From an uncultured Collinsella sp. (GTDB lineage: Bacteria > Actinomycetota > Coriobacteriia > Coriobacteriales > Coriobacteriaceae): a stretch of DNA of 64,000 nucleotides. The notes beneath the pieces were generated by a model. It had not been told where the DNA came from and did no database searches. It saw only the letters and a list, made by a program, of their open reading frames with translations. Positions 53,996 through 62,542 of this stretch are shown here, in pieces. Position numbers and translations under genes: made by a program. The number at the start of each line of letters is the position of its first letter. Positions within the stretch are counted from its first letter, which is position 1. Location of the stretch: positions 11,782 through 75,781 of the forward strand of contig URPJ01000010.1 of the NCBI GenBank assembly GCA_900549745.1, in the 5' to 3' direction.

Positions 53996-55198
53996 TTAAG
54001 CCTGGAGCCAACGGGCGGTGTTGCGCTCGTCGAGGGCCTTGAGGGTAGCGGCGGGATCGGCAACCTTCTGCAGGAACATCATGGCAGCGATGGCGTACGG
54101 CTTGTAGCTGGCCTCCTTGTACATGCCCACGCGGTGCATGTCGAAGACGTCGGCGTTAACCTCGCCGTGCTCGCAGGAGACACCGGAGATGTCGGCGGGC
54201 AGCGGGTGCATAAAGATGGTGTCCTGGCCGTTGGCAGTCTTCTCCATGAGCTCGGTCGTGGAGCACCAGTCCTGATGGGTGGCGTTCTGGGCGAGCAGCT
54301 CCTTCTCGAGCGCTGCGATGCCGGCGTCGTCGCCCTCGGCGTACAGGTTGGTGCGCTTCTCCATGGCGGCAAACGGAGCCCAGCTCTTGGGGATCACGAT
54401 GTCGGCGCCCTCGAAGGCCTCGGCCATGGTGTTGACCTGCTTAAAGGTGGTGCCGGACTCGGCGGCATAGCCCTTGGCGCGCTCGACGACCTCGGGCATG
54501 AGGTCATAGCCCTCGGGGTGAGCCAGGGTGACGTCCATGCCAAAGCGGGGCAGCAGGCTGATCAGCGACTGCGGGCAGGACAGCGGCTTGCCGTAAGAGG
54601 GCGAATAGGCCCAGGTGACGGCAACCTTCTTGCCCTTGAGGTTCTCGAGGCCGCCAAACTCGTTGATGAGGTAGAGCATGTCGGCAGAGGACTGCGTGGG
54701 GTGATCGGAGTCGGACTGCAGGGAGATGAGCGTGGGACGGTGATCCAGAACGCCGTCCTCGTAGGCCTGCTGCACGGACTCGGAGACCTCGGCCATGTAG
54801 GCGTCGCCCTTGCCGATGTACATGTCGTCGCGGATGCCGATGACGTCGGCCATGAAGGAGATCATGGTAGCGGTCTCGCGGACGGTCTCGCCGTGAGCGA
54901 TCTGGGACTTCTTCTCGTCCAGGTCCTGCAGCTCAAGGCCGAGCAGGTTGGCAGCCTTAGAGAAGGAGAAGCGCGTACGGGTGGAGTTGTCGCGGAACAG
55001 GGAGACGGCCAGGCCCGAGTCGAAGATCTTGGACGAAACGTTGTTCTCACGCAGCTCGCGCAGGGCGTCGGCGACGATGTAGAGAGCCTTGAGCTCGTCG
55101 GTGGTCTTATCCCAGGTGTGCAGGAAGTCGCTGCCGTACATGCCCTTAAAATCGAGGCCGTTCAGCTGCTCGACGAGCTCGGTAAACTTAGCGTCCAT
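53996..55198 (-). CDS. ygeW: YgeW-like (knotted) carbamoyltransferase
   Basis: A 400-residue member of the aspartate/ornithine carbamoyltransferase superfamily, long as YgeW proteins are. Carbamoyl-phosphate motif FRDNSTRTRFS (Ser72-Arg76), SDSDHPTQSSADMLYL, and FMHPLPADISGVSCEHGEV are complete. YgeW is distinct from OTCase and is thought to act in anaerobic purine/allantoin-type breakdown, where carbamoyl phosphate yields ATP. Start ATG 55198 has AAAGGA upstream; the frame is open far upstream but through a non-coding gap. It is third in ygeX-ygeY-ygeW. Confidence 0.93.
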   Translation of the reverse strand: MDAKFTELVEQLNGLDFKGMYGSDFLHTWDKTTDELKALYIVADALRELRENNVSSKIFDSGLAVSLFRDNSTRTRFSFSKAANLLGLELQDLDEKKSQIAHGETVRETATMISFMADVIGIRDDMYIGKGDAYMAEVSESVQQAYEDGVLDHRPTLISLQSDSDHPTQSSADMLYLINEFGGLENLKGKKVAVTWAYSPSYGKPLSCPQSLISLLPRFGMDVTLAHPEGYDLMPEVVERAKGYAAESGTTFKQVNTMAEAFEGADIVIPKSWAPFAAMEKRTNLYAEGDDAGIAALEKELLAQNATHQDWCSTTELMEKTANGQDTIFMHPLPADISGVSCEHGEVNADVFDMHRVGMYKEASYKPYAIAAMMFLQKVADPAATLKALDERNTARWLQA

Positions 55199-55398
55199 GG
55201 AAATGTCCTTTCTAAAGATGAAACGATCGCAATGAGTAGATGTGCTCCGGCATGCGCGTGTAGCCAGAACATGCAGAGCACCATGACGAGGACCCGCCAC
55301 CGTTGAGGAAGCATGGGAGATAACGACCGCGGGCCCCAAGTCAACAGGGGTGCCGGGGACACGAGCGGCCCCCGGCTCAACAAGATCGTGGAATGGGA

Positions 55399-56784
55399 CT
55401 AATCGATCTTGTTGTCGGTCAGACCGGCGCGGAACACGGTGGCGTCGCCATCGGCCTGGCTCGGATCGTAGAGGTTCAGGGCAGCCACGTACATGGCGGC
55501 AGCGGTGACCAAGTCGTCCTTGTAGGTGACCTCGTTGGGAGCGTGAGCCTGAGACTCGGCACCCGGGCCAAAGCCCACGCAGGGGATGCCGTAGCGGCCC
55601 TGGATGGAGACGCAGTTCGTGGAGAAGGTCCACTTGTCGCACAGCGGGCGACCGGTGCGCTTGTCCATGCTAGGCTCGCAGCCGATGCGCTCGTCACCAA
55701 ACATGGCCTTGTGGGCGTCGACGAGGGCCTTGACGTGCGGAGCGGTCTCCTTGTTGATCCACGTGGGGAAGTAAGCCTCGGTCTCGTAGACCTCGCCGGT
55801 CCAGGACGGACGGTCGTACATGTACATGGAGACCTTCACGTCGTCGCCGTACTTCTTGGCGGCCGGCAGGTTGCGGATCTCGTCCAGGCAGGACTCCCAG
55901 GTCTCACCGGCGGTCATGCGACGGTCGATGGAGATGGCGCAGGAGTCAGCGACAGCGCAGCGGCTGGGACTGGTGTAGAAGATCTGGCTGACGGTGCAGG
56001 TGCCGCGGCCAAGGAAGCGGGCATCCTCGAAGTGCTCGGGGTTGTACTTGGGGTCGAGCATCTTGACGAGACCCTTGATGTCGGTCGACTCGTCGCAGCC
56101 GTTGTTGTTGAGGGCGCGGACGTCGGCGATGATGTCGGCCATCTTGTAGATGGCGTTGTCGCCGCGGTCGGGAGCGGAGCCGTGGCAGGAGGTGCCGTGA
56201 ACGTCGACACGGATCTCCATGCGGCCGCGGTGACCGCGATAGATGCCGCCGTCGGTGGGCTCGGTGGAAATGACGAACTCGGGCTTAATGCCGTCCTTGT
56301 TGTAGATGTACTGCCAGCACATGCCGTCGCAGTCCTCTTCCTGGACGGTGCCGACGACCATGATCTTGTAGCCCTCGGGGATGAGGCCCATGTCCTTCAT
56401 CATCTTGGCAGCGTAGGTAGCGGAAGCCATGCCACCCTCCTGGTCGGAGCCGCCGCGGCCGTAGATGATCTCGTCGGTCTCGTAGCCCTCATAGGGATCG
56501 GCGTCCCAGTTCTCGATGTTGCCGATACCGACGGTGTCGATGTGGGAGTCGATGGCGATGATCTTGTCGCCCTCGCCCATAAAGCCCATAACGTTGCCCA
56601 GGCCGTCGACCTTGACCTCGTCATAGCCAAGGCTCTCCATCTCGGCCTTGATGCAGGCGACAACCTCACCCTCCTCGCAGGACTCAGAGGGATGGGAGAT
56701 CATAGCGCGCAGGAAGCGAGTCATATCAGCACGATGGGACTCAGCAGCGTTTTTAATTGCCTCGAAATCGAGTTCCTTAGTCAT
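55399..56784 (-). CDS. ygeY: YgeY-like M20-family metallopeptidase/deacylase
   Basis: A 461-residue zinc hydrolase: His81 and Asp83 in IDSHIDTVGIGN, Asp114 in GGSDQEGGMA, catalytic Glu149-Glu150 in TVQEEDCDG, and a dimerisation domain (HGTSCHGSAPDRGDNAIYKM). M20 enzymes cleave amide bonds. YgeY is named for the yge purine cluster and probably hydrolyses an acylated or ureido intermediate there. AAGG precedes ATG 56784. It follows ygeX after a 237-base palindromic gap and is 200 bases from ygeW. Confidence 0.92.
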   Translation of the reverse strand: MTKELDFEAIKNAAESHRADMTRFLRAMISHPSESCEEGEVVACIKAEMESLGYDEVKVDGLGNVMGFMGEGDKIIAIDSHIDTVGIGNIENWDADPYEGYETDEIIYGRGGSDQEGGMASATYAAKMMKDMGLIPEGYKIMVVGTVQEEDCDGMCWQYIYNKDGIKPEFVISTEPTDGGIYRGHRGRMEIRVDVHGTSCHGSAPDRGDNAIYKMADIIADVRALNNNGCDESTDIKGLVKMLDPKYNPEHFEDARFLGRGTCTVSQIFYTSPSRCAVADSCAISIDRRMTAGETWESCLDEIRNLPAAKKYGDDVKVSMYMYDRPSWTGEVYETEAYFPTWINKETAPHVKALVDAHKAMFGDERIGCEPSMDKRTGRPLCDKWTFSTNCVSIQGRYGIPCVGFGPGAESQAHAPNEVTYKDDLVTAAAMYVAALNLYDPSQADGDATVFRAGLTDNKID

Positions 56785-56890
56785 AACAGTTAACCTTTCT
56801 ACAAGGGTTTACCTACAGGTAGATATTTCAGATAGATCACTTGTGCCAAGCAGCGTGAGGTCGAGTACCCGGCAAGCAAGTAACCATAGG

Positions 56891-57005
56891 AGGCGGACGG
56901 AGGACTTTGCTCCGTCGCGAGTTCCGCACGAGCCGGAGAGCACTTAATGTGCTCTCCGTGCGAGCAGGACTGTCCGAGCAGGGAGTAAAGTCCTCCGGCT
57001 GCCTC
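56891..57005. repeat. Nested palindrome between ygeX and ygeY
   Basis: The inner hairpin GGAGAGCAC-TTAAT-GTGCTCTCC (56935-56957) is perfect and extends through CGCACG/CGTGCG. Outer arms (56891-56914 and 56979-57005) share GGAGGACTTT and its complement. The architecture mirrors 16204-16324. It may limit transcription from ygeX into ygeY. Confidence 0.75.
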
Positions 57006-57021
57006 CGGACAGGTCAGTCTG

Positions 57022-58236
57022 CTAGCAGGTGGGGTACTCGCCCTCCCAGACGATGCGACGGTACTGATCCGGATCGGTGTCGCCCTCGGTGGAGAAGCAG
57101 AGCACGGAGCTCGTCTTGTCCAGGCCGATGAGCTCCTTGAGCTCGGCGTACTCGGGATCGAGCATGATGGTCTCGACCAGGCCGGTGGTCACCGCGCCGG
57201 ACTCGCCGGAGATGACGCGCGGGTCGCCCTTCTCGGGGGCGCCCAGGGTGCGCATGCCGCGAGCGGTGACCCAGTCGGGGCAAGACACGAAGGCGGTGGT
57301 GTGGTTGCGCAGGATATCCCAGCCCAGGATGTTGGGCTCGCCGCAGCACAGGCCGGCCATGATGGAGGGCATGTCGCCGTCCACGATGCGCGGGTCGCCG
57401 TCGCCGGCGGCAGCGCCCTTGTACAGGCAGGCGGCAGGTGCGCACTCGACCACGACGAAGGTGGGCGGGTTATCGGGATACAGGTTGGTGAAGTAGCCCA
57501 CCACGGCGCCGGCCAGCGAGCCCACGCCAGCCTGGACAAAGACGTGCGTCGGACGGTTGATGGCCATCTCGCGCAGCTGCTCGGCTGCCTCGGAAGCCAT
57601 GGTGCCGTAGCCCTCCATGATCCAAGACGGGATCTTCTCGTAGCCCTCCCAGGCGGTGTCTTGAACGATAACGCCGCGCTCGCAGGCGTCGGCCTCGGCG
57701 GCGGCCATACGCACGCACTCGTCGTAGTTGACCTCTTCGATGGTCACCGTGGCGCCCTCGGCGGCGATGTTATCAAAGCGGGGCTTGGTGGAACCCTTGG
57801 GCATGTGCACGACGGCCTTCTGGCCAAGCTTGTTGGCAGCCCATGCCACGCCGCGGCCATGGTTGCCGTCGGTGGCGGTAAAGAAGGTGGCCTGGCCAAA
57901 GTCCTTGGCAAGCTGATCGGAGGTCAGGTAATCGAAGGTGCACTCGGCGACGTCCTTGCCGGTCTCGTCGGCAATGTAGTTGGCCATGGCAAACGAACCG
58001 CCCAGGACCTTGAAGGCGTTGAGGCCAAAGCGATAGCTCTCGTCCTTAACGCACAGGTTGGACAGGCCCAGGCGCGCGGCCTGACCGTCCAGGCGGGCAA
58101 GCGGGGTGACGGTATATTGAGGGAACGACTGGTGGAAGGCGCGGGCCTTCTTCACGTGGTCGAGGCTCATGATTCCCAAGTGCTTGTCATCGCTCTTGGG
58201 CATCGTGTTGCCCGCCCACTGGATCTTATCGGCCAT
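57022..58236 (-). CDS. ygeX: YgeX-like 2,3-diaminopropionate ammonia-lyase
   Basis: A 404-residue PLP enzyme of fold type II. Lys76 in RFGLNAFKVLGGSFA is the likely Schiff-base residue, TATDGNHGRGVAWAANKLG is the substrate/PLP loop, and QAGVGSLAGAVVGYF is the phosphate-binding Gly-rich loop. The known activity turns 2,3-diaminopropionate into pyruvate and two ammonia. It heads the ygeX-ygeY-ygeW gene run and is divergent from a PAS/HTH regulator, with paired operator-like boxes between them. AAGGAG precedes ATG 58236. Confidence 0.94.
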   Translation of the reverse strand: MADKIQWAGNTMPKSDDKHLGIMSLDHVKKARAFHQSFPQYTVTPLARLDGQAARLGLSNLCVKDESYRFGLNAFKVLGGSFAMANYIADETGKDVAECTFDYLTSDQLAKDFGQATFFTATDGNHGRGVAWAANKLGQKAVVHMPKGSTKPRFDNIAAEGATVTIEEVNYDECVRMAAAEADACERGVIVQDTAWEGYEKIPSWIMEGYGTMASEAAEQLREMAINRPTHVFVQAGVGSLAGAVVGYFTNLYPDNPPTFVVVECAPAACLYKGAAAGDGDPRIVDGDMPSIMAGLCCGEPNILGWDILRNHTTAFVSCPDWVTARGMRTLGAPEKGDPRVISGESGAVTTGLVETIMLDPEYAELKELIGLDKTSSVLCFSTEGDTDPDQYRRIVWEGEYPTC

Positions 58237-58328
58237 ACGGTGAACTCCTTAAGTCCTCTCTTGCCGGCCCCCGCATACGCGTTTCAGCCCATTCCCATTC
58301 ATGCGACTGAACTTTTATGTGGATGCCA

Positions 58329-58343
58329 AACAAAAAGTTTGTT
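58329..58343. promoter_or_regulatory. AACAAAnnGTTTGTT box 1
   Basis: AACAAAAAGTTTGTT lies in the ygeX/regulator intergenic region, 93 bases from the ygeX ATG. The partner box is 51 bases away. These are likely binding sites of the divergent regulator. Confidence 0.5.
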
Positions 58344-58379
58344 AGCACTGTTCTATCACACATTTTGATTGATAAACCT

Positions 58380-58394
58380 AACAAATTGTTTGTT
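58380..58394. promoter_or_regulatory. AACAAAnnGTTTGTT box 2
   Basis: AACAAATTGTTTGTT is near-palindromic. It matches box 1 at 13 of 15 bases. Confidence 0.5.
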
Positions 58395-58513
58395 GCCGTA
58401 ATCGGTACCTTTTTGCCGACGAACGGTCACATAACGCAGTGACACTTTCGCTATTTGCGAACAAGTGGGGTTTATGGCAAAGTGTGCCCAAACTAATTTT
58501 TAGGAAGGCACCC

Positions 58514-59167
58514 ATGACCCCCGCACAGATTGAGTTTTACAAGCGCCTTGCACACGGCCTGGCACTCCAATTTGGCCCCAACTGTGAAGTCGTCGTCCAC
58601 GACCTGGAGACCGAGGACGTGGACCACTCCATCGTAGTGATCGAAAACGGCCACGTCAGCGGGCGCAAACTGGGTGACGGCCCCAGCCATATTGTGTTTG
58701 AGTCCATGCACGAGGGCATCACCGACGTGCACGACCGCGAGCCATACCTCACCAAAACCACCGATGGCAAGCTGCTCAAGTCCTCGACCATCTTTATCCG
58801 CAACGACGAGGGCAAGCCCGTCGGCATTCTGGGCATTAACTTTGACATTACGCTCATGAAGGCTTTTGAGCGCTCGCTCGATGCCTTTACCGGCACCGGC
58901 TCCACGGGCTACACCGAGCCCGAGCCCATTACCAAAAACATCGGCGACCTGCTCGAAGATCTGCTGCGCGAGTGCGAACAATTTGTGGGCAAGCCCGCAG
59001 CCCTTATGACCAAAGATGAGCGCATCCGCGCCATTGGCTACCTCGACCGTCGTGGCGCCTTCCTCATTTCCAAGTCGAGCGAACGTGCCTGCGAGTTCTT
59101 TGGCATCTCCAAGTACAGCTTCTATAGCTACCTCAATGAGGCCAAGGCGATGGCCGGCGACAAGTAG
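58514..59167 (+). CDS. YheO-like PAS/HTH transcriptional regulator
   Basis: A 217-residue regulator with an N-terminal YheO-type PAS domain (FGPNCEVVVHDLETEDVDHSIVVIENGHVSGRKLGD, then GKPVGILGINFDI) and a C-terminal helix-turn-helix (YLDRRGAFLISKSSERACEFFGISKYSFYSYLNEA). Members sense small molecules, often amino-acid-like. It is divergent from ygeX across a 277-base region with two matching boxes, so it is the probable regulator of the purine-type cluster. AGGAAGG precedes ATG 58514; 25 earlier in-frame residues are unlikely. Confidence 0.88.
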   Translation: MTPAQIEFYKRLAHGLALQFGPNCEVVVHDLETEDVDHSIVVIENGHVSGRKLGDGPSHIVFESMHEGITDVHDREPYLTKTTDGKLLKSSTIFIRNDEGKPVGILGINFDITLMKAFERSLDAFTGTGSTGYTEPEPITKNIGDLLEDLLRECEQFVGKPAALMTKDERIRAIGYLDRRGAFLISKSSERACEFFGISKYSFYSYLNEAKAMAGDK

Positions 59168-59290
59168 GCACTCGCCTGGATTGCCCCTCCCCTTTTGGGC
59201 GCGAGTTCTGGAAAGCACGAATCCAAGACCGAGCAGCTTGGGAAGTTCCATATAATCGATGTCATTAGTATTTCGAAAGGATGGAACAGA

Positions 59291-60280
59291 ATGGCGTTGA
59301 GCAAGGCATCATGCACCGGTCGCGGATTGATTCCGGCAATTGGTGGACATGTGCACCGCATGTTCGATGAGGGTGAAGACGACCTGTTTTCACTGAGCCT
59401 TGACGATGTGATGGATGATCGCCCGTGGACCGCCGACGAACTCATGGGCGGCGGCGGGGCTCGCCCGTCAAGCCCCAATCCCGCACTTGCGCCTAAGTCC
59501 GCACCTGCGCCGACTCCTGCGCAGTCGCCTGTTTCGACGCCCGCGCCTACGCCCGCACCCACTTCGGCGCCCACGACCGCTCCCCGCCCCGCAAGCGACC
59601 CGTCCGAGACCGCGGCATTTCTCGCTGCAGCGACGCAGGGCAAATCGGCCGACAGCACCGTTATGTACAGCGCCCAGCAGTTGCCTGTTCCTGCGGCACG
59701 CAAGCCTCCGATCGCAAGGCTCGACGAGCCCGTTGCCCATCAGGTTGCCTACGATTCCTGGGCTGCAACCGATCTGGATGAGACCTCTACCGGCATGCCG
59801 GCGCTCGACGTTCCAGTTAACCCGCTTTTTGCCGCCAACACGAGCGCCGTGGACTATGAGGGCGGTGCAGCATATTCCGATTATTCCGATGGCTATGCTG
59901 GCAACGGTCGCATCGAGACCGAGGATTATGGCACCGCATCGAGCGATTATCTCAACGATCCGTACGCTGCCACGCCTGCACCGGAATATGACCCGGAGGC
60001 CGCGTCCGCGCCGGCGTATACCAAAAGCACGGGCGAAGAGCGCTTCGCCGATTATTACGCCAAGGAAAAGGCGCTGCGTTTCTCGGAATTTCCGCAGGCA
60101 GTCAAGGTTGCCTTTATCGCCATTGTCATTGCCCTGCTCGGTGTCATTGCGTTTGAGGGATTCCAGCTGTTCCGCGGCCCCACCCAAGCGGAGTCGGAGA
60201 CCCAGCAAAAAGAGGACGATAACCAGTACCTGGACATCAACACCCTCAAGGGCGACCCCAACGACGGGGACGACGAGTAG
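59291..60280 (+). CDS. Pro/Ala-rich single-pass membrane protein of unknown function
   Basis: A 329-residue protein that I do not recognise. Residues 25-45 are acidic, 57-100 are a Pro/Ala/Thr/Ser repeat, and 150-255 are rich in Asp/Tyr/Ala. A single hydrophobic segment (VKVAFIAIVIALLGVIAFEGFQLF) lies near the C-terminus, followed by a short acidic tail. That suggests a tail-anchored cytoplasmic disordered protein or, less likely, a membrane-tethered surface protein. AAAGGA lies 9 bases before ATG 59291. No signal peptide is seen. Confidence 0.75.
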   Translation: MALSKASCTGRGLIPAIGGHVHRMFDEGEDDLFSLSLDDVMDDRPWTADELMGGGGARPSSPNPALAPKSAPAPTPAQSPVSTPAPTPAPTSAPTTAPRPASDPSETAAFLAAATQGKSADSTVMYSAQQLPVPAARKPPIARLDEPVAHQVAYDSWAATDLDETSTGMPALDVPVNPLFAANTSAVDYEGGAAYSDYSDGYAGNGRIETEDYGTASSDYLNDPYAATPAPEYDPEAASAPAYTKSTGEERFADYYAKEKALRFSEFPQAVKVAFIAIVIALLGVIAFEGFQLFRGPTQAESETQQKEDDNQYLDINTLKGDPNDGDDE

Positions 60281-60317
60281 CGAGGGTTAAGGGAGGGCCG
60301 GAAGAGCCGGCGGCACA

Positions 60318-61640
60318 TTACGGCTCCAAAAGCCCTGTCATAAAGATGGGTAGATACAGCACGTCACCATCGCGGTGAAGATTACATTCCGCAAGTACCA
60401 GGGCGCGATCGATTCCGTAGCCCTTCGTTGCCAGTGCGTTATCGAGCGCCGCGTGGGACTTAAAGCTCTTGCCCGATTTGACCTCGATAGCAAGCACTTC
60501 CCCATCGAGCGTCTCCTCAACAAAATCGAGCTCGCCGACCTTTTTAGACGTAAAGTAGCGCAATCTGAATCCGTGGGCCTTGAGCTCTTGCGCGACAAAG
60601 CCCTCGAATGCCGCCCCCATATTCATGCCAAAGGGGCCTTCTGCCTCTCCATCAAAAACTCCTTGGGCAACCTTCTTGGAATATGAGGACATGAGCATTC
60701 CGGTGTCCAAGTAAAACAGCTTAAACAGATTTCGCTGCTCCCCCATTAAAAGAGGCGCTACCGGAGCTGTCACGTTATACACGGGAAGCGCAACACCCGC
60801 CTCCGAAAGCCAAAGAAAATGGTCTGTCACCTGCGAAAAACGCTTAACACCGCTAATCGACGACAGCTTGAATCGCTTGTTTTTTGAACCGGCCTCGCTG
60901 GGAATCAAATCATAGATATCGCGAATAACCAAGCGTAGCTCGGGCGGAGCGTACTTTGCGATGTCATCGCGATACAGGGCGTGAAGATCGCGGTGGATGT
61001 TTCGAACCTCGTCGACATTGCGCGTCGCCAAGAAGGAATTGACCGCGTCGGGCATGCCTCCCACCACCACATACTGATGGAACAGATTGAGCAAGCGGTC
61101 ATACAGGTAGCCGGGGAGCTCCTCCTCATCCTTTAGACAGCCCCTGAGCATGTCAAACACGCTGGCACCAACGCCATTTGCCCAGCAAAACTCTTCAAAG
61201 TCGAGCGGGTACATCTGGACCTGCTCGACATACCCCACCGGCAGGGAATCGATGCCCTCGAGCTCAACGCCAAGGAGCGATCCGGTAAGGATGTATCGAA
61301 AGTCGCCGCGCTGGACCAGGTATTTGATAAACGTCACCACGTTGGGGCATCGCTGCACCTCGTCGATAACCACGACGGTCTTGTTCGCAACCATCGGCTG
61401 CGTCGCAGCGATAGACATGCGCATAAGCAGGTCATCCGCACTTTTCGCCGCCAAAAACGAATCACGCACGGACGCGTCGGCGATAAGGTCGAACGTCACG
61501 ACATTTTCGAACGATTCGTTTGCAAAGACGTTGACCAGATATGACTTTCCTACCTGTCGGGCGCCCTTGACCAAAAGAGCCTTGTTAGGCGACGAGGCAA
61601 GCCAAGATTCAAACTGTGCTTTCGCTTTTCTCTGCAGCAT
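60318..61640 (-). CDS. AAA-type ATPase with DUF4143 domain
   Basis: A 440-residue protein. Walker A is LLVKGARQVGKSYLVNVF near residues 22-39, Walker B is KTVVVIDEVQRCPNVV, sensor-like RYILTGSLLGVEL follows. The C-terminal DUF4143 part has a nuclease-like fold signature (VGELDFVEETLDGEVLAIEVKSGKSFKSHAAL). These ATPases are frequent in gut bacteria and archaea and have no settled role; defence or mobile-element links are proposed. Start ATG 61640 has AAGGGA 7 bases upstream. Four 33-bp-spaced motifs lie upstream. Confidence 0.87.
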   Translation of the reverse strand: MLQRKAKAQFESWLASSPNKALLVKGARQVGKSYLVNVFANESFENVVTFDLIADASVRDSFLAAKSADDLLMRMSIAATQPMVANKTVVVIDEVQRCPNVVTFIKYLVQRGDFRYILTGSLLGVELEGIDSLPVGYVEQVQMYPLDFEEFCWANGVGASVFDMLRGCLKDEEELPGYLYDRLLNLFHQYVVVGGMPDAVNSFLATRNVDEVRNIHRDLHALYRDDIAKYAPPELRLVIRDIYDLIPSEAGSKNKRFKLSSISGVKRFSQVTDHFLWLSEAGVALPVYNVTAPVAPLLMGEQRNLFKLFYLDTGMLMSSYSKKVAQGVFDGEAEGPFGMNMGAAFEGFVAQELKAHGFRLRYFTSKKVGELDFVEETLDGEVLAIEVKSGKSFKSHAALDNALATKGYGIDRALVLAECNLHRDGDVLYLPIFMTGLLEP

Positions 61641-61673
61641 AAGTGCATCCCTTATTACGTGCTGTTTTAGCAC

Positions 61674-61805
61674 TAGGATACACTTTTCCGCGGTTGTTAG
61701 GTGCTCATTTCGACACTTTTTCGAAGTTCTAAAGTGTGCATTACGACACTTTTCCGTACTTTTACACGGGATATTTCGACACTTTTTCGAATTTAAGCCT
61801 AACAG
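61674..61805. repeat. Four motifs at an exact 33-bp period
   Basis: The core GACACTTTT(T/C)CG (less exact in the first copy) recurs with its CAC trinucleotide at 61681, 61714, 61747 and 61780. Copies 2 and 4 read TTTCGACACTTTTTCGAA. They lie directly upstream of the DUF4143 ATPase start. Confidence 0.8.
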
Positions 61806-61814
61806 CAGCCGGCG

Positions 61815-61860
61815 AAATCAAGCGCCGCTTGCACGTCATTTCGCAGGCGGCGCTTGATTT
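61815..61860 (+). terminator. 14-bp perfect inverted repeat
   Basis: AAATCAAGCGCCGC (61815-61828) and GCGGCGCTTGATTT (61847-61860) enclose 18 bases. It may be a terminator or an element boundary. It separates the 33-bp array from the next gene. Confidence 0.45.
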
Positions 61861-62008
61861 CTGTCCGTACACGTTGATAGACTTTCTCTTGCCCGCAAGG
61901 AGCGGGCGCGTTTTATCCAGAGTCGGGGTAGAGAGTTGGCTCCACGATCCCGACGCCAACCGGCCAAGAGGCACGGTGGCCCTGCCAACATCGATGAAAG
62001 GAGTCCGT

Positions 62009-62437
62009 ATGGACAATTTCTCCGTGCGCAGTGAGCGCAACTTCCACAACCTGGCAACCAAGCCAAAACGAATGCATCTTCTGGACGAGCCGAGCGGCTA
62101 TGCCTCGGCCATGGTCAAGAGCAGCCTCTCCCACCAGATGCGCTTTACGGTGCAGGTGCTCGAGGAAGAGCTCTGTGCTGCTGGCGGCCCGCACGTACTA
62201 CAGATTAAGCTGCCCAGAAACGACTCGCGTGAGCCGTCCAGCTGGAAACTCTTCGCCGACGGCATGTGCGTTGCGGACGGATCCGGCACCTTTGTTATGG
62301 ATGCTATCGACCAGGGCATGATACAAGCCTGTAAGACATGGGGAGATCACGACGAATTTGCCGACATCGCAGAGGCAATCGTTCTAAGCAAAGCTGCATT
62401 TGATATCAAGGAGCGCGCTTGTCAGACGCTTTCATAA
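62009..62437 (+). CDS. Orphan hypothetical protein
   Basis: A 142-residue protein that I do not recognise. Mixed alpha/beta composition is suggested, with no motifs, signal or membrane segment. The sequence includes MRFTVQVLEEELCAAGGPHVLQIKLPRND. AAAGGAG lies 6 bases before ATG 62009, which supports translation. The same frame continues for 34 codons after the TAA stop before a second stop, and that stretch looks protein-like. The surroundings are accessory (recombinase, hsdS tail). Confidence 0.6.
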   Translation: MDNFSVRSERNFHNLATKPKRMHLLDEPSGYASAMVKSSLSHQMRFTVQVLEEELCAAGGPHVLQIKLPRNDSREPSSWKLFADGMCVADGSGTFVMDAIDQGMIQACKTWGDHDEFADIAEAIVLSKAAFDIKERACQTLS

Positions 62438-62542
62438 ATCGCATGGACAGTTGGTCGGTTCCACGCCCAGCACCTGATCGAGGGCATGGTCGCCGCCGGG
62501 GTAGACCCGATGCTGGAAGATCTTCTCAGCGCTCCCGCGTAG
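62438..62542 (+). pseudogene. Possible gene remnant in frame after the orphan ORF
   Basis: Directly after the TAA at 62435-62437 the same frame reads 34 codons, including RFHAQHLIEGMVAAGVDP and ending SAPA before TAG. The composition looks like a protein C-terminus. It has no start of its own. It may be the leftover 3' end of a deleted gene. Confidence 0.35.

Noticed and set aside
52541..55306. Very long open frame (over 900 codons) on the plus strand
   Set aside because: It runs antisense to the hydantoinase, MocA-like and ygeW genes, has no ribosome-binding site, and its composition is that of a high-GC shadow frame.
61674..61805. CRISPR array
   Set aside because: The 33-bp period has a short degenerate core rather than long identical repeats with unique spacers, and no cas genes are present.
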